Source: Bacteroides rodentium JCM 16496
Lineage (GTDB): Bacteria > Bacteroidota > Bacteroidia > Bacteroidales > Bacteroidaceae
NCBI RefSeq assembly: GCF_000614125.1
Contig: NZ_BAKJ01000013.1
Span: forward strand, 34,901-98,900
Reading direction: 5' to 3'
Length of the DNA stretch: 64,000 nucleotides
Of the stretch, positions 34,329 to 42,881 are shown one piece after another. A program made the translations under genes and the position numbers. Positions within the stretch are counted from its first letter, which is position 1; each line of letters begins with the position of its first letter. The notes below the pieces were generated by a model. The model saw nothing but the letters and a program-made list of their open reading frames with translations. It did not search any database and was not told the DNA's origin.

Positions 34329-36842
34329 TAATTGGAATCTCAACTTCAATCGGTGTCTGAATTATTGTTTCAATCTTGTTCTTTACATCTATATACATGT
34401 CAACATTCTCTATTGGTGTATCTAAAGATACTATAAGAGAATACCTAAGCTTGTTATTATACTTTTTCAGGTTTGTTCGTGTTTTCCACCAGCCACCAAT
34501 AGGGTACACTGCTATTAAATTACATGTTGCTAATTGTGCAGCCGTAAGCCTTAATTCATCAGAATGGATAGAACCTTTATTTCTATTATCTGCTCCAATT
34601 GTCCAACGAGCAGAATCGTTTTTTCCTCGTTCTTCATTTTCTTCTGCTTCGATAGCTTTGTTGATTCTTAACTGAAATGCTCGACGATCTTCATTTTCGT
34701 TATTAACATCAAATCTTAAGCCACATGATGCGTATCTATATTTGTCTTTCCAACCGATTTCTCCTGGTGCAGGTTCTATAAAATAGGATAAAGTGACTCT
34801 CATGGACACTTCAATTTCTGCTAATTGCTCTAAAATCTCTTTGGGCCATGGAAATTCAAAGAAATGCATTTCGTTGATTTTTACTGCACTGTTGCCTCTT
34901 TCCTTGATAAAAGGCTGTATAGTTTCCTGAGCAATGTATGTCACCCCGTTCCCATAACTATTTAACGCTCTGTCTTCGCACGGTACTCCGTATCCGCAAA
35001 AACGCAGTCTTCGCTCCATTTCTGTTCTATTCCGCACAGGGAATTGTTCCTCCATACATTGTGTCCACTTAGCAGAATGGACAATAAGCCCTCTGATACT
35101 TTCAGCCCATAAATTGGGGTATTTGTTTTGCAGTTTTCCCGCAAATTTTGAGGCAAGTGCAGTAGCGGCACTAGTAGCATTTATTACATCAAAATAACCG
35201 TTTACCTGATAGTTGTTATTTGTAGTGAGCAATTGTAACTCTTCATCCGCAGAAAATGGAAATTGAGCATCTCCAGTTATGGCTAAATTACCTCCTTCAA
35301 ACATTACTTCTGGTTTAATCAATGAAGATTTCTTCCATAGTAACGAAGTGCGTGAAAAGGGACTGATTCCACCGCTTGGCGCAACTCGCTCATAACCTCG
35401 TAATTTAGGACTATTATTAGCAATGATAGATGTATATGCGCCAATAGTCATACAATTCCATGCTTGCGCAGGATTTTGAATTGGACGCAAACTATTTCCC
35501 GTTGGATATTGTTCTACAATACCACGATCTTGTTCATTTACGCGGCCAATATTTCCTGCAGAAACCAAAAATAATTTGCCATTATCACCACCATTATATG
35601 ATATTGTGTCTATAGCTCCAGACCATGAAGATGGTTTCCCATGCTCACAATCTTCCGCTGTAATGGCCATACAATAACAAATATTTTTTCGTGGAAATAT
35701 AACATCAGAAACTAAAATTGCTTGTTCCGTTAAATAGCCCCAAGATTCTTTGGAATTGGCATTATTATGCGGTAATAATTTTACAGAAGAAATAAGGTTG
35801 TCAATAACAATAGGATTATTGTTCGCAATACAATGATTTAAATCTCCATATATCGTAATACCACACATATTCGTTCCATGACCATTCCGGTCCGAATTAC
35901 CTTCACCTACTACGGTTGCGCAATTCTCATCTGGCACAATATCTGTAATAAGAGGATGCCCATTATTCAATCCTGTATCCAGGATACATACAACAGAATT
36001 ACTATTAGAATTTGTTATTACTCTATTGCGAACATCCTCAATCCATTCCTGTTGCTCGCTTCTATATTCATTAAGAAGAAAACTTGCCAGCGTTTTTACG
36101 CCCCTAAATTCAGCTATTTGATCAGAACTTTGTAATAGACTTGTAAGTGATTCTTTATTAGCATAAACAAGGATGACGGACCTTTCTGGAAAAGTTAAGA
36201 TTGAGTCTGTTTTATAGCGTATTTGTAAGGTGTTTAATGTATCTATAAATGTCTGGTGTTGATCTTCCAATGAGACGGATTCATTTATGCGTATCCAGAC
36301 CTCATACCAATCGTTTTGTTCTGCTGGTAAGTTGCATGTGTCGTCTGTCCATAAGGACCTTAATAGGGCAATGTTTACGGATTCAATACTTCTGAAAAGC
36401 TTGTCATTTCTGGGCTTTCCTGATGGAGTATCTTCAGAGGCATACTTTTGTAGCTTATTTATAAATTCCCTCTCTTTTCCATGGGGCACAAAAACTGTAG
36501 CAAATGTTTGGTTATCAGAATCATTAATAGGAATATTTCTTATATTCAAGAGTCTAATTCCCATCTTTTGATCTTCCAACTTTTAGTTATTAAATCATTT
36601 GCAGGAGCTCCCGCAAATTCTAAATATGTGCCAGTTCTTGCAGGCAAGGAAACTGCTAACATTTCTCCCTGAATTCTCTCATTTTCAACACGAGCCATTT
36701 CAAAAAGTTGTTGAAGACGAGCTGCATGTTCGGTCCTGTTTCTAACGGGAATACATGAGTTGTCTCCACCGGCATTCCTTGGAGAATAACTCATAGCCAC
36801 CTTTATTTGTTCTGGCGTTACTAGATGTTCGTATCTTTCCAT
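34321..36842 (-). CDS. ietS: Subtilisin-like protease, IetS-like defence protein, frameshifted
   Basis: 840 aa when one T is added near 36578. The frame from ATG at 36842 encodes the N-terminus (ending TYLEFAGAPANDLITKS) and stops at 36546; the other frame continues LEDQKMGIRLLNIRN. The S8 triad is intact: CILDTGLNNGHP (Asp), RNGHGTNMCG (His), NATSAATALA (Ser). No signal peptide, so cytoplasmic. Its start overlaps the stop of the AAA+ gene by one base. An S8 protease coupled to an AAA+ ATPase is the IetAS pair, known for plasmid exclusion and phage defence; the assignment is by architecture. Confidence 0.75.
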
Positions 36843-37801
36843 TATTCACATTCTATTTGATATGCAGATTTTCTTTCCTTAATGGTCTTAATAACTAAAT
36901 TAAAGTTTATAGGAATATCATATATAATAGATGCCTTTACAACATCTAAACACGCTTGATTTATTTCTGCATGACTTAAAGATTCTAGTTCTGGCAACAA
37001 CGCTTTAATTTCATCATTGCCCAGATTCCCATTTAAACGGTTTTTTAACAATTGTATTTTCTCTTTATCTGATGGTAATTTATAATGAACTACATCATCA
37101 AAGCGTCTAAATAGAGCTTGATCCAAAAGTTCCAAATTATTTGTTGCTGCAATAATTAGACTATCAGAATGGTCACGTTCTATAAATTGTAAAAAAGAGT
37201 TCAGTACACGACGCATTTCTCCTACTTCATTATCTTTACCACGTTGCCCACCTATTGCATCAAATTCGTCAAAAAGGTATACGGCGGGAACATCTTCGAT
37301 GAAATCAAATATTTGTCTAAGCTTTGCACTTGTTTCTCCCATATATTTTGTGACAATTTTATCCATAAGGACAACATATATAGGCATTTTTAGTTCATTC
37401 GCAATGATTGATGCAGTCATGGTTTTTCCTGTCCCAGGGTGTCCGGAAAGCAGAATTTTGCGTCTGTTTTCAAGGCCATGCTTAAACAGTTTTTCTTTAG
37501 ATGTGAATTCATTGATAATTCGTTCTATTCGACCTTTTATTTGCGGAGCAACAACCAAATCGGACAAACGCTCTTGAGGATATATTTCTAAGAACAAACT
37601 TTGTAGATTGGGGTCTATGCTTTTTAGCTTGGGTTTACTTGATTTTGAAGTATCTATGATTTTACGAATATCATTTGCAAGATTAGTATGCCCCAACCTT
37701 GCTTCATGTGCCGCAATTTGCAATGCGATAGTATTAAATTTCTCGTTATTATCTTCAAAATGACTTTTTACAAGCATTTTCAATTGTGTCGCAGTTGCCA
37801 T
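36842..37801 (-). CDS. ietA: AAA+ ATPase, IetA-like defence protein
   Basis: 319 aa. N-terminal helical part (MLVKSHFEDNNEKFNTIALQ), then AAA+ core: LSGHPGTGKTMTAS (Walker A, near residue 115), VYLFDEFDAIG (Walker B), IIAATNNLELLDQALFRRFDD (sensor 1 and arginine finger). It is one base downstream of the XRE gene and coupled to the protease gene through TAATG. Likely delivers or licenses targets for the protease. Low GC compared with the restriction genes. Confidence 0.78.
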   Translation of the reverse strand: MATATQLKMLVKSHFEDNNEKFNTIALQIAAHEARLGHTNLANDIRKIIDTSKSSKPKLKSIDPNLQSLFLEIYPQERLSDLVVAPQIKGRIERIINEFTSKEKLFKHGLENRRKILLSGHPGTGKTMTASIIANELKMPIYVVLMDKIVTKYMGETSAKLRQIFDFIEDVPAVYLFDEFDAIGGQRGKDNEVGEMRRVLNSFLQFIERDHSDSLIIAATNNLELLDQALFRRFDDVVHYKLPSDKEKIQLLKNRLNGNLGNDEIKALLPELESLSHAEINQACLDVVKASIIYDIPINFNLVIKTIKERKSAYQIECE

Positions 37802-37802
37802 A

Positions 37803-38027
37803 TTATTGCTTATTGATATGATTCATTTTTTCAACATCTTCTCTTGGAGACAGAAGTTCATCAATCTCCACTTCTAATATAGAAGCTATTTTATAAAGGG
37901 TTTCAATACTTGGCTGAGTCCTATTGTGAACATAAGAATTTACCATATTAAAACTTTTACCCAATTGTTCAGCCAACCATTTTTGTTTTATCCCTTTCTT
38001 GTCTAAAACCAATTTTATTCGATTCAC
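37803..38027 (-). CDS. XRE-family repressor
   Basis: 74 aa single HTH_3 domain: VLDKKGIKQKWLAEQLGKSF, NMVNSYVHNRTQPSIETLYK. First gene of the operon with the IetAS-like pair; a perfect 7-3-7 palindrome upstream of its promoter is a probable operator, so autoregulation is likely. Confidence 0.8.
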   Translation of the reverse strand: MNRIKLVLDKKGIKQKWLAEQLGKSFNMVNSYVHNRTQPSIETLYKIASILEVEIDELLSPREDVEKMNHINKQ

Positions 38028-38065
38028 TTCAGTATAACTTGGTATTAATATCTCATTTTACTTGG

Positions 38066-38073
38066 CAAATATA
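38066..38073 (-). promoter_or_regulatory. -7 box TATATTTG for the XRE-IetAS operon
   Basis: TAnnTTTG match on the minus strand, start near 38060, about 33 bases before the ATG at 38027. Confidence 0.55.
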
Positions 38074-38092
38074 CAAAAGATTTTTGAGAGTA

Positions 38093-38109
38093 TTATCATC
38101 TAATGATAA
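38093..38109. promoter_or_regulatory. Palindromic operator for the XRE protein
   Basis: TTATCAT-CTA-ATGATAA, a perfect palindrome centred about 30 bases upstream of the -7 box, where the -33 region would be. Confidence 0.55.
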
Positions 38110-38200
38110 AATTCTATCGCTTATTAACCTTTTTATCAACATTGTACAGTGTCATCATAAAAAAGAACAGAAGGAACTTGTGAGCATCTGGATTAAATTG

Positions 38201-38208
38201 TACCTTTG
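38201..38208 (+). promoter_or_regulatory. -7 box TACCTTTG near the right end of the inner element
   Basis: TAnnTTTG match directed to the right, 30 bases before a 46-codon frame that crosses the element end. In the circular form it would point toward the left end and the integrase. Confidence 0.5.
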
Positions 38209-38237
38209 CATTTAGGATGCAGCGTTCTTATGATGTA

Positions 38238-38378
38238 ATGCAGAACAAGACAGAATACAGAGCTTCGCTCGTTTCTAAATCGTTACCTATCGAGAAACGA
38301 ATTTCTGCAAACTGTTCATTTTCAAACACAAAGGCAAGTCAAAGTGTCTCGAAGTATGAAAGCAAATCCGTTTATTGA
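38238..38378 (+). CDS. Small ORF (46 aa) crossing the inner element end
   Basis: MQNKTEYRASLVSKSLPIEK... ending SKYESKSVY; rich in Ser and Lys. It has a promoter box 30 bases upstream. The attachment core GAAGTATG encodes part of its SKYE, so its last codons come from the outer integrase; in the excised circle it would end shortly after the core. Function unknown; may be chance. Confidence 0.35.
   Translation: MQNKTEYRASLVSKSLPIEKRISANCSFSNTKASQSVSKYESKSVY
38351..38358. other. Inner element attachment core, right
   Basis: GAAGTATG, identical to 22084-22091. To its right the outer integrase continues (codons for RICF upstream of HTSRH in minus-strand reading). Confidence 0.75.
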
Positions 38379-39385
38379 TTCCACAAAGTATAGCTATATC
38401 CTTTAGATATTTGTTGATGTCCGCAGGGTCTTGAATAGGGAGTAGTTTCTCTCCACCCTTGTACTTATCCAATATCAGTTTGGCGATAGGGAGTAGGGGG
38501 ATGCGTGATAGAACTCCTGTTTTAACTCTACGCTTCTTAATCCATATTCTGCCTGTACTGTCTTTCTCAAAGTGCTCTGGTGTCAAGGTCTTAATGTCAA
38601 TGTAACTAAGCCCAGTGAAGCACCCAAAGAGGAACATATCTTTAGCACGCTCCAATCGTGGCAGAGGAGTATCAAAGTTAATAATCTTCCTCAATTCTTC
38701 TTCATCCAAGAAATCCACTTCTACGGGTTCACGTTCTACTTTATAAGCATTTACAGGATTGTAGGATATATAAGAGTTGGTGACAGCTAAATTTAGTAAC
38801 TTCTTTAAGAACTTTAAATGCTTGGTGCAGGAGTTTTGTCCCATCTTCTTCTCTCCTAAAAGGTAAGCATGGAATCCTTGAATGAAACCTAAGTTTATCT
38901 CTCTTAAATATAAGTCCTTACGTTCATATTTCTTCTGAATAAACTCTTTGAATAGTCTGCCTGTATATTCAAACACCCAATAAGTGGCAGGGGCAACAGT
39001 TTTACCTACCATGCTTTGCGCTCTGTATTATGTTCATTCAGAACATCCAATAAAGTCTTCTCGTTCAGACTTCCACCTTATCTGTGATAGCTTCTTTTAA
39101 TAGTTCAGCAGTGATAAGATAACCCTTTTGGAGTAGCTCAATTTCTTTTTGATATATCTTATTCCGTAGTTGAATCAGATAACCGTTGATTAGCTGCGCT
39201 TCTTCACTCTTGCCTTTTACAGCTTGCTTCTCTTTGTTCCAGTCAGCAGCAGGTACGTGTTTACCTGTACTAAAGTAGATTCTCTTTCCGTTAGTGGTGA
39301 TTGAAACCTCAATAGGTGATAGACCTTTTTTGTTTTGCTTACTTTCTCTTAATGAAAAGTAAACCATTGTACAATGTTTCTCCAT
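38351..39385 (-). pseudogene. N-terminal part of the outer element integrase
   Basis: Tyrosine recombinase with N-terminal MEKHCTMVYFSLRESKQ domain, core-binding domain (TYWVFEYTGRLFKEFIQKKY) and the first catalytic part (LFGCFTGLSYIDIKTL, KRRVKTGVLSRIPLLPIA), ending RICFHTSRH at the insertion. Beyond the core the frame runs into inner-element DNA and stops at 38287, so the GHxN and Tyr motifs are lost. Two further breaks (near 39067 and 39011) each need one base. Starts at 39385; its promoter box is at 39491-39498. Confidence 0.85.
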
Positions 39386-39446
39386 TTTAAATTAAATGTT
39401 ATATGGAGTGTATCGCATTGTATTATAGTTGATTATGCCAATTCTT

Positions 39447-39498
39447 GCAGCCGTTTTTTAAGAATGGCAAATTCGGCTGCAAATCGGCTGCAAAAGTA
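39447..39498 (-). promoter_or_regulatory. Promoter and repeated operator of the outer integrase
   Basis: A minus-strand -7 box TACTTTTG lies at 39491-39498. TCGGCTGCAAA occurs twice in tandem (39473-39483, 39484-39494) across the expected transcription start, and an inverted copy GCAGCCG is at 39447-39453. A regulator bound here would block the integrase promoter. Confidence 0.5.
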
Positions 39499-39675
39499 AC
39501 CTGTTTATGGCTTGATTTGAGGGGTAATTGGCTACTCTTTACATGAGTTGTTTGGACTTAAATAAAGCAGGATTTATCTTGTTATCTCCTTACTGATTCA
39601 CCATTCATTCACTCCAAATAATGAGTGATGCAAGGTGCTTCAATCTGTTATCTAAGTCAAGTTACCACAAATAAA

Positions 39676-39708
39676 AAACTCCTGCAACCATAAGGATTAC
39701 AGGAGTTT
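39676..39708 (-). terminator. Element-borne terminator for the restored gene
   Basis: AAACTCCTG pairs with CAGGAGTTT, then a T run in minus-strand reading, 22 bases behind the stop codon at 39730. The element therefore supplies both a gene end and a transcription stop. Confidence 0.8.
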
Positions 39709-39729
39709 ATCTGTATTAAGTAACTTAAA

Positions 39730-39906
39730 TTACTTGCTCAAAGCCTGAGCCACGTCTACCGCACAAGCCACTGTACATCCTACCATCGGGTTGTTACCGA
39801 TACCCAGGAAGCCCATCATTTCCACGTGAGCAGGAACTGATGAAGAACCAGCGAACTGAGCGTCTGAGTGCATACGACCCATTGTGTCTGTCATACCGTA
39901 AGAAGC
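39730..39906. repeat. Element-borne copy of the gene's 3' end
   Basis: 177 bases, 170 identical to 9874-10050. All seven differences are synonymous in the reading frame, which shows the two copies evolved under selection in different hosts before being brought together. Confidence 0.9.
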
Positions 39907-40740
39907 CGGTCCGGCAGCCATGTTGTCCGGGTGCAGAGTACGACCAGTACCACCACCGGATGCTACTGAGAAGTACGGCTTACCGGCCAATACGCGTTCT
40001 TTCTTGTAAGTACCGGCAACCGGGTGTTGGAAACGGGTCGGGTTGGTAGAGTTACCTGTGATAGATACATCTACGCCTTCTTTCCACATGATGGCTACAC
40101 CTTCGCGAACGTCGTCAGCACCGTAGCATTTTACTTTGGCACGAGGACCGTCGCTGTATGCGATTTCACGAACTACTTTCAGCTCACCTGTGTAGTAGTC
40201 GAATTGAGTCTGAACGTATGTAAAGCCGTTGATACGAGAGATAATCTGTGCAGCGTCCTTGCCAAGACCGTTCAGGATACAACGCAGAGGCTCTTTACGT
40301 ACTTTGTCTGCTTTAGCGGCAATTTTGATAGCGCCTTCGGCAGCAGCGAATGACTCGTGACCTGCCAGGAAAGCGAAGCACTTAGTCTCCTCGCGCAGCA
40401 ACATAGCTGCCAGGTTACCATGACCGATACCAACCTTACGGTCGTCGGCTACAGAACCCGGGATACAGAATGCCTGCAGACCGATACCGATAGCTTCGGC
40501 AGCTTCGGCAGCGTTCTTGCAGCCCTTCTTGATAGCGATGGCGCAACCTACAACGTAGGCCCACTTTGCATTTTCAAAACAGATAGGCTGAGTTTCTTCG
40601 CACGTCATATAAGGATCAAGTCCATGAGCTTCGCAGATAGCGTTAGCCTCTTCGATGTCTTTGATGCCGTTTTCGTTCAGAGCAGCGATAATCTGCTTGA
40701 TACGACGGTCTTGACTTTCAAATTTCACTTCTCTAATCAT
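39730..40740 (-). CDS. GGGtGRT protein
   Basis: 336 aa member of the family named for the motif seen here as SVASGGGTGRTLHPDN (near residue 255). Other conserved parts: AKWAYVVGCAIAIKKG, VGIGHGNLAAMLLREETKCFAFLAGHESFAAAEGAIKIAAKA, and a C-terminal NNPMVGCTVACAVDVAQALSK. Biochemical role is not established. It follows a NifU-like gene by 18 bases in one operon. The last 59 codons (39730-39906) come from the outer mobile element and replace the host's own, now at 9874-10050; the protein sequence is unchanged. Confidence 0.88.
   Translation of the reverse strand: MIREVKFESQDRRIKQIIAALNENGIKDIEEANAICEAHGLDPYMTCEETQPICFENAKWAYVVGCAIAIKKGCKNAAEAAEAIGIGLQAFCIPGSVADDRKVGIGHGNLAAMLLREETKCFAFLAGHESFAAAEGAIKIAAKADKVRKEPLRCILNGLGKDAAQIISRINGFTYVQTQFDYYTGELKVVREIAYSDGPRAKVKCYGADDVREGVAIMWKEGVDVSITGNSTNPTRFQHPVAGTYKKERVLAGKPYFSVASGGGTGRTLHPDNMAAGPASYGMTDTMGRMHSDAQFAGSSSVPAHVEMMGFLGIGNNPMVGCTVACAVDVAQALSK
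39899..39906. other. Outer element attachment junction, right
   Basis: TAAGAAGC, matching 10043-10050; beyond it host coding sequence continues to the start of the gene. Confidence 0.65.
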
Positions 40741-40758
40741 ATTCTTTTCCTCCTTATA

Positions 40759-41460
40759 TTATTCGTGACGTGGGTCAATGTGTTTAACTGCTCCTTGTTC
40801 TGCTGTTACGCGTCCGTAAGTACCGGTAACTTTCTTCAAAGCTTCGTTTGCGTCAGTTCCCTTCTTGATTTCATCCATGAACTTGCCCAGGTGAACAAAC
40901 TCGTATCCGCAAATTTGGTCGTCCTTGTCCAGGAATACATTCTTGATGTAACCTTCGGCCATTTCCAGGTAACGAGGACCTTTAGCCAAAGTACCGTACA
41001 GTGTACCTACCTGGCTGCGCAGACCTTTACCCAAGTCTTCCAGACCGGCACCGATAATCAAACCGCCTTCAGAGAAAGCAGACTGAGTACGACCGTAAAC
41101 GATTTGCAGGAAGAGTTCGCGCATAGCTGTGTTGATAGCGTCGCAAACGAGGTCAGTGTTCAATGCTTCAAGGATAGTCTTTCCCGGGAGGATTTCTGAT
41201 GCCATAGCAGCAGAGTGAGTCATACCGGAGCAACCGATAGTCTCGACCAAAGCTTCCTGGATAACGCCTTCCTTTACATTGAGGGTTAATTTACATGCAC
41301 CTTGCTGAGGAGCACACCAGCCAATACCGTGTGTCAGACCAGAGATGTCAACAATTTCTTTAGCTTTTACCCATTTACCTTCTTCGGGAATAGGAGCCGG
41401 TCCGTGGTTAGGACCTTTCTTCACAACACACATGTGTTCCACTTCGTGTGAATAAGTCAT
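40759..41460 (-). CDS. NifU/IscU-like protein paired with the GGGtGRT gene
   Basis: 233 aa. An IscU/NifU-N-type fold is suggested by GIGWCAPQQGACKLTLNVKEG, ALVETIGCSGMTHSAAMASEILPGKTILEAL, with conserved cysteines (about residues 48, 54 and 77), extended by a C-terminal domain containing YGTLAKGPRYLEMAEGYIKNVFLD. Proteins of this kind are annotated as iron-sulfur cluster scaffolds. It is the first gene of the operon; the pairing suggests a shared metal- or sulfur-linked function (inference). Confidence 0.75.
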   Translation of the reverse strand: MTYSHEVEHMCVVKKGPNHGPAPIPEEGKWVKAKEIVDISGLTHGIGWCAPQQGACKLTLNVKEGVIQEALVETIGCSGMTHSAAMASEILPGKTILEALNTDLVCDAINTAMRELFLQIVYGRTQSAFSEGGLIIGAGLEDLGKGLRSQVGTLYGTLAKGPRYLEMAEGYIKNVFLDKDDQICGYEFVHLGKFMDEIKKGTDANEALKKVTGTYGRVTAEQGAVKHIDPRHE

Positions 41461-41523
41461 AATTAGCTCTTTTTTTAAGTGATATAATTAAAAAAAACGT
41501 AGTCTACTTTTATAAGTCGGGCG

Positions 41524-41554
41524 CAAAGTTAGTTGTTTTCCCCGTTTCTGCCAA
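41524..41554 (-). promoter_or_regulatory. Promoter of the NifU-like/GGGtGRT operon
   Basis: Minus strand TTG (41552-41554), 20-base spacer, TAACTTTG (41524-41531): both boxes at Bacteroides spacing. Leader of about 55 bases. Confidence 0.7.
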
Positions 41555-41631
41555 CTGTTCAATTTGACTTTTTTATTAAAAAGAAGTAATAAGAAGTTGA
41601 ATTTCTGCGGAATGCAAAGTGGAGTTTGCAG

Positions 41632-42723
41632 TTAGTCTGTTTCTTTTATATTCAGTGTAGCTCCGGAATGTGTCCTGACAGTATTTTCAACTTCTTCCAA
41701 AGGGATTGCTTCAAGGATGTAGGGAGGTGTGAACGAGTTTTCTGTTCCTTTGTCAACAGTAGAGTTATGGAAACTGCATCCGTCAAAACGTATTTGCCCG
41801 CTTTCGTCATATACTTTATGAGGTTTCTTTATGTTGGTGAAGACAGATTTCTCTACATATACATCGGCTTCATAACCCACTCCTATGCAACCGCTGGTGG
41901 CAGTACTGCTGTATAGGCAGTTGGCTATATGCACTTTCCCGAATCGTACGCGCGGCATTCGGTCGCGGCATCCTTCATCCCACCAGCAGTATTGAAAGGT
42001 GGTGTTCAGGCGTTCCCGGTCTTGGGTATGGCTGTCACTGTTTCCCCATAAATTGGAGAAACGGTGGTCGTTGCTACCGCCTGAACCTCCGGCCATCGGT
42101 TCGATGAGGTATCGGAAGCGGCACCAGGTGACGGCTATGTGGTCTGATGCGTTTTTACAGTCGAAGTTGCCGTCTACCCCATCTTGGAAGTCGCAATGGT
42201 CTACCCATATATTTGTGGTACCGTCAATGCAGAGGTTGTCACGTCCGTCCGTATCATAAGCTCCTGCGCTTTTGAAGGTAAGATTGCGCAATATCAGATT
42301 GTCGGAACCCGATTTGAAATAAAGGATTCCTGAAGTATCTTTAGTACGGTTGGGGTTTGTCAGTATGGAGCCTGGAAGTCCCAACAATGTTTTGTTGCTG
42401 GCTTGCACGGATATTACATTGTCCACCTTGATGGTGCCTTTTATATATACGGTGAGTTTTTCCGGTTTCTTCAACGCATTGGCCAGTTCGGTTGCACTGG
42501 TCACGGTTATATGCTTCCCCCCTTCTCCGCCGGTGGGAGTGATGCCGGTGGTGGCAAATCCAACGGGTTGTCCGGATAAGTCCGTAGCCTCATCGCTTTT
42601 TTCTTCCGTAGGCTGTTCGGGAGCTTTTTCCGGTGTTTCTTCTTCGGGTTGTTGTGCCAGTGACGGGTGGGACGAACAACTGCATAGCAATAGTATGAAT
42701 AAATAGACAAGATTTCTTTTCAT
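41632..42723 (-). CDS. Pectate lyase family 1 lipoprotein
   Basis: 363 aa. Lipoprotein signal (LLLCSC), a Pro/Glu/Thr-rich linker (residues 25-50), then a right-handed beta-helix of polysaccharide lyase family 1: NLILRNLTFKSAGAYDTDGRDNL, IWVDHCDFQDGVDGNFDCKNASDHIAV and RDRMPRVRFGKVHIANCLY, where RMPRVRFG holds the catalytic arginine context RxPxxR. It should cleave pectate at the cell surface. It is isolated, with its own promoter, not in a typical polysaccharide locus. Confidence 0.85.
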   Translation of the reverse strand: MKRNLVYLFILLLCSCSSHPSLAQQPEEETPEKAPEQPTEEKSDEATDLSGQPVGFATTGITPTGGEGGKHITVTSATELANALKKPEKLTVYIKGTIKVDNVISVQASNKTLLGLPGSILTNPNRTKDTSGILYFKSGSDNLILRNLTFKSAGAYDTDGRDNLCIDGTTNIWVDHCDFQDGVDGNFDCKNASDHIAVTWCRFRYLIEPMAGGSGGSNDHRFSNLWGNSDSHTQDRERLNTTFQYCWWDEGCRDRMPRVRFGKVHIANCLYSSTATSGCIGVGYEADVYVEKSVFTNIKKPHKVYDESGQIRFDGCSFHNSTVDKGTENSFTPPYILEAIPLEEVENTVRTHSGATLNIKETD

Positions 42724-42756
42724 GGATGTTTTTCAGATTTTATTGTTTCTTGTTGG

Positions 42757-42764
42757 CAAAGGTA
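42757..42764 (-). promoter_or_regulatory. -7 box TACCTTTG for the pectate lyase gene
   Basis: TAnnTTTG match on the minus strand; transcription would start near 42751, 28 bases before the ATG. Confidence 0.6.
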
Positions 42765-42881
42765 GTGGGCTTTTGGCAAGTCGTTGTAGATATTCTGATT
42801 TTCGATGTGTAACTATTGACTTTAAGCAGCGGTGCTGTATTGGGGGGTGAAAGGGTGTGTATTCGGGAGGTATGTACTTTG

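Larger units (their letters stand above)
22092..38350. mobile_element. Inner integrative element with defence cargo
   Basis: About 16.3 kb inserted in the outer integrase gene. Left part: two integrases, a RhuM-like gene, two HTH (excisionase-like) genes, DUF3408 and MobA-like genes, at higher GC than the outer element. Right part: invertase, invertible promoter, restriction-modification genes, and the AT-rich XRE-IetA-IetS operon. A relaxase that normally follows MobA is missing, so transfer would need one supplied in trans. Ends are set by the 8-base core. Confidence 0.8.
10051..39906. mobile_element. Outer integrative element, gene-restoring
   Basis: About 29.9 kb between the two copies of the GGGtGRT gene end, of which about 13.6 kb is the outer element proper (10051-22091 and 38351-39906). 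It is much more AT-rich than the flanks and its genes are nearly all on the minus strand. It carries a RadC-like gene, DUF3871, a small recombinase, a J-domain gene, two lipoprotein genes and several unknowns, but no recognisable relaxase, coupling protein, replication or phage structural gene. Its own integrase lies next to the right end and is split by the inner element, so it should be unable to excise by itself. Confidence 0.85.

Noticed and set aside
36546..36842. Separate 98-aa gene between the ATPase and protease
   Set aside because: Its sequence is the N-terminus of the protease; one missing T near 36578 splits them, and the main protease frame otherwise starts only at a TTG.
40357..41199. 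280-codon plus-strand frame opposite the GGGtGRT and NifU-like genes
   Set aside because: Antisense of two conserved genes in an operon with a clear minus-strand promoter.
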